64,000 nucleotides of DNA, from contig NZ_JACHWN010000002.1 in the NCBI RefSeq assembly GCF_014191375.1, forward strand, positions 310,001 to 374,000, in the 5' to 3' direction. This stretch comes from Mesorhizobium sp. RMAD-H1. Lineage in GTDB: Bacteria > Pseudomonadota > Alphaproteobacteria > Rhizobiales > Rhizobiaceae. Position numbers and translations under genes: made by a program. The notes below the pieces were generated by a model. That model was not told the origin of the DNA, searched no databases, and saw nothing but the letters and a program-made list of their open reading frames with translations. This document shows, in pieces, positions 61,590-64,000 of the stretch (within the stretch, counting starts at the first letter, position 1; the number at the start of each line of letters is the position of its first letter).

Positions 61590-61892
61590 ATGGCCGACCT
61601 CGTTGTCGTCTATTGGCGGGATATACCCGCCCAGGTGATCGTCAAGCAAGGGCGCAAGAGCGCCAAGCGTGAGCTGCCGCTGCGGTTCACCGAAGCGATC
61701 GACATGTGCGCCATGCGCGTCGGGGCTGAGGCAACCGATGCCTATCTCGCCGAGTGGCGGCGCGGAGCGCCCCTGACTGTCGGCGACGACCTCGAAGCAG
61801 AAGCAAATGCGGCGTTTGAGCGCCTCGACAGTGATTATACCCAGGATCGCCTAGTGGCGCTGGTAAAGGCAGGTGGACATGAGCGTTCATGA
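61590..61892 (+). CDS. PF13769 (Virulence_fact) family small protein
   Basis: A 100-residue soluble protein: LVVVYWRDIPAQVIVKQGR, LPLRFTEAIDMCAMR and YLAEWRRG match the PF13769 family. The family name is historical, and no biochemical role is known. It overlaps the MetF-like gene by 14 bases, which suggests it works with that enzyme in the methyl-transfer route. Confidence 0.8.
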   Translation: MADLVVVYWRDIPAQVIVKQGRKSAKRELPLRFTEAIDMCAMRVGAEATDAYLAEWRRGAPLTVGDDLEAEANAAFERLDSDYTQDRLVALVKAGGHERS

Positions 61893-62799
61893 ATTGAAGT
61901 CCCGTGAGGCAAAAACCATGACCCATATCGGCGCATCGATCGAACTGGCACCGAAGCAGGCGATCGAAAGCCAGGACCTGCCGGGCCTGTTTCCCGCCGG
62001 CAGCCGGGTCTACATCACCGATATCGGCACCGATTCGGTCGACACGATGACGGCGGCCGCCAAGCGTGTGCACGATCTCGGCTACAAGCCCGTGCCGCAT
62101 TTCGCCTGCCGCCGCCTCACCACGAGGCAAGCGCTGGAAACCCGCATCCGCCGCGCTGCTGAAGAGGCCGGCGTAACCGACGTGCTCGTCATCGGCGGCG
62201 GCCTCGAGCGCCCCGCGGGTGAGTTCAACTCGACCATGCAGGTTCTCGAAACCGGGCTCTTCGACCGCTACGGCATCACCGAGATGGGCGTCGCAGGCCA
62301 TCCCGAGGGAAGCCCCGACTTTTCCGAAGCCGTCGCTGTCGAAGCCCTGCGCCTGAAGAAGAATTTCGGCGAGCGCACCGGCGCCAAGCTGCGCATCGTC
62401 ACCCAGTTCGGCTTCGATGCGGACCATTTCATCGCCTGGGCGGAAGGCCTGCGAGAAGCCGGCATCGACCTGCCGGTGCATCTGGGCGTCGCCGGCCCGG
62501 CCAAAATCACCACGCTCATCAAATATGCCGCCATGTGCGGCGTCGGCAATTCCATCACCTTCCTGAAGAAGAACGCGCTGGCGCTGACCGCGCTCGCCAC
62601 CACCCACTCGCCGGAAGGCGTCGTCGGCCCGATCGAGCGGCATGTGCTGGAGAACCCGACCAGCAATATCAAGCAGATCCACGTCTTTCCCTTCGGCGGC
62701 ATCAAGAAGGCTTCCGAATGGCTGGTGGAACGTGGTACGTGGAATTCCAACACTTCATCGCCCATCGCCGCCGCGCAACAAGGGAACAAACACATATGA
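61879..62799 (+). CDS. Methylenetetrahydrofolate reductase-like protein
   Basis: A 306-residue TIM-barrel protein of the MetF type. GSRVYITDIGTDSVDTM, KPVPHFACRRL, VTDVLVIGGG and AGHPEGSPDF correspond to the conserved strands. It probably oxidises methyl-tetrahydrofolate to methylene-tetrahydrofolate. The ATG at 61879 is preferred to a GTG two codons earlier. It overlaps the PF13769 gene at its start and the MtrH-like gene (ATGA) at its end. Confidence 0.85.
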   Translation: MSVHELKSREAKTMTHIGASIELAPKQAIESQDLPGLFPAGSRVYITDIGTDSVDTMTAAAKRVHDLGYKPVPHFACRRLTTRQALETRIRRAAEEAGVTDVLVIGGGLERPAGEFNSTMQVLETGLFDRYGITEMGVAGHPEGSPDFSEAVAVEALRLKKNFGERTGAKLRIVTQFGFDADHFIAWAEGLREAGIDLPVHLGVAGPAKITTLIKYAAMCGVGNSITFLKKNALALTALATTHSPEGVVGPIERHVLENPTSNIKQIHVFPFGGIKKASEWLVERGTWNSNTSSPIAAAQQGNKHI

Positions 62800-63770
62800 C
62801 CCGCACCATCGTCGCCTCCGCGACACGAGAAATCGTCATCGGTTTCGACCAGCCCTTCTGCGTGATCGGCGAGCGCATCAACCCGACGGGACGCAAGAAG
62901 CTTGCCGCCGAGATGGTGGCCGGCAATTTCGAGACGGTCATCAAGGACGCGCTCGAGCAGGCAGCGGCGGGCGCGACCATGCTCGACATCAATGCCGGCG
63001 TCACCGCCGTCGATCCGAACGCGACCGAGCCGGCGCTGCTGGTGCAGACGCTGGAGATCGTGCAGGGACTGGTGGACCTGCCGCTTTCCATCGATTCCTC
63101 CGTCAGTGCCGCCATCGAGGCCGGGCTGAAAGTCGCCAAGGGCCGCCCGCTGGTCAATTCGGTGACCGGCGAGGAGGAAAAGCTGGAGATGATCCTGCCG
63201 CTCATCAAGAAATATGATGTGCCTGTCGTGGCGATCTCCAATGACGAGACCGGCATTTCAGAGGATCCGGACGTCCGTTTCGAGGTGGCGAGAAAGATTG
63301 TCCAGCGCGCCGCCGACTACGGCATTCCGGCGCATGACATCGTCGTCGATCCGCTGGTCATGCCGATCGGCGCTATGGGCACCGCCGGCCTCCAGGTCTT
63401 CCGGCTGGTGCGGCGCCTGCGCGAGGAACTCGGCGTCAACACCACCTGCGGCCTCTCCAACATCTCCTTCGGCCTGCCGCACCGCCACGGCATCAACGCC
63501 GCCTTCATCCCGATGGTGATCGCCAGCGGCATGACTTCGGCCATCATGAACCCCTGCCGCCCGCAGGAGATGGAAATGGTCCACGCCGCGAATGTCTTGA
63601 ACGGCACCGATCCCAATTGCGGCAACTGGATCATGAAATACCGCGACCACCAGCCGGTCCATGCCGCCAACGTCAATTCCGGTCAGGCGGCGGCTCCGGC
63701 AGGCGGAAACGGCGGGAATGGTAGCCGCCGCCGCGGCGGACGCGACGCCCGGCGCGGGGCCATCGCCTGA
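62796..63770 (+). CDS. Methyltetrahydrofolate:corrinoid methyltransferase (MtrH/AcsE type)
   Basis: A 324-residue pterin-binding barrel (DHPS-like): CVIGERINPTGRKKLA, ATMLDINAGVTAVDPN and VDPLVMPIGAMGTAG are conserved in methyltetrahydrofolate methyltransferases. It would take the methyl group from the corrinoid protein to tetrahydrofolate. The last 30 residues are Gly/Arg-rich (GNGGNGSRRRGGRDARRG). It overlaps the MetF-like gene by four bases. Confidence 0.9.
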   Translation: MTRTIVASATREIVIGFDQPFCVIGERINPTGRKKLAAEMVAGNFETVIKDALEQAAAGATMLDINAGVTAVDPNATEPALLVQTLEIVQGLVDLPLSIDSSVSAAIEAGLKVAKGRPLVNSVTGEEEKLEMILPLIKKYDVPVVAISNDETGISEDPDVRFEVARKIVQRAADYGIPAHDIVVDPLVMPIGAMGTAGLQVFRLVRRLREELGVNTTCGLSNISFGLPHRHGINAAFIPMVIASGMTSAIMNPCRPQEMEMVHAANVLNGTDPNCGNWIMKYRDHQPVHAANVNSGQAAAPAGGNGGNGSRRRGGRDARRGAIA

Positions 63771-63875
63771 GGCATTCGGCTGCCGGCTTGAACGTCGGGG
63801 CCGCATGAATGATATGTCGGAGATGGAAGACGGGGGAGAAACGGCCCTCGTCTTTTTGCTGCAGGAGTTTCGATC

Positions 63876-64000
63876 GTGAATGCGCCAGTGAAAAGTCCCG
63901 ATGCACCGACCCGGCAGGCGCTCGTCCTTTTCATGCCCTCGGGCAAGCGCGGGCGTTTCCCGGTAGGTACGCCGATCCTTGAGGCGGCGCGGTCGCTGGG
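63876..64000 (+). CDS. RACo/RamA-type corrinoid activation protein, N-terminal end (partial)
   Basis: A GTG start at 63876 with AGGAG eight bases upstream opens a frame that continues past the window. The first 41 residues, including ALVLFMPSGKRGRFPVGTP and ILEAARSLG, match the start of the ferredoxin-like domain of DUF4445/ASKHA activators. These proteins reduce inactive Co(II) corrinoid using ATP. The identification rests on this short N-terminus and on context. Confidence 0.75.
   Translation, partial: MNAPVKSPDAPTRQALVLFMPSGKRGRFPVGTPILEAARSL

Overview
The window is a GC-rich chromosomal segment from an alphaproteobacterium, most likely of the order Hyphomicrobiales (Rhizobiales), perhaps Phyllobacteriaceae or Brucellaceae. 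The main evidence is the acpXL-KAS-KAS-adh-lpxXL set, which makes the very-long-chain acyl group of rhizobial lipid A; an aerobic-type cobalamin pathway (CobN, CobO, CobE, CobK, CobM) with CbtAB cobalt import; and short palindromic repeats of the kinds scattered through these genomes. No rRNA, tRNA, CRISPR array, insertion sequence or prophage was recognised.

Layout. 0-13.9 kb is mixed housekeeping: the end of cobS, a DUF1289 protein, a membrane-anchored retropepsin-like protease, dusA, a LysR/SDR divergent pair, an imine-reductase-like gene with an HxlR regulator, phnN-phnM-DUF1045, kdgK, galM, a succinate-semialdehyde dehydrogenase and an AEC transporter. 14.1-19.3 kb is the lipid A very-long-chain acyl cluster. 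19.3-23.4 kb has an L,D-transpeptidase and a peptide-type ABC system without ATPase genes. 23.6-44.5 kb is mostly cobalamin biosynthesis: cobA-cobB-cobC-cobD, cbiD and cobK, cobE-cobM, a riboswitch-led cbtB-cbtA-cobU-cobW-cobN-cobO operon, and cobQ. A PAP2 phosphatase and a two-component system are interleaved. 44.6-46.8 kb has two valine-catabolism genes, followed by about 1.26 kb without a recognisable gene. 48.0-51.2 kb is a quaternary-amine (glycine/proline betaine type) ABC transporter.

52.9-64.0 kb is an aerobic, corrinoid-dependent methyl-transfer locus. It contains a betaine-homocysteine methyltransferase-like enzyme, a non-pyrrolysine MttB homologue, a 4Fe-4S protein, a cobalamin-riboswitch-controlled TonB receptor (BtuB type), a corrinoid protein, DUF1638, an ExoD-like membrane protein, a PF13769 protein, a MetF-like protein, a methyltetrahydrofolate:corrinoid methyltransferase and the start of a RACo-type reductive activator. 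The inferred scheme is: transporter imports a methylated amine; MttB moves a methyl group to the corrinoid protein; the MtrH-like enzyme passes it to tetrahydrofolate; the MetF-like protein oxidises it; the activator repairs oxidised cobalt. Cobalamin for this comes from the adjacent biosynthetic genes and the BtuB importer.

A second theme is repetitive DNA. Nine copies of two families of roughly 155-bp composite palindromes lie between 18 and 39 kb. Three of them sit in frame inside cobN (two) and cobC (one), so they are translated as extra segments of about 52 residues.
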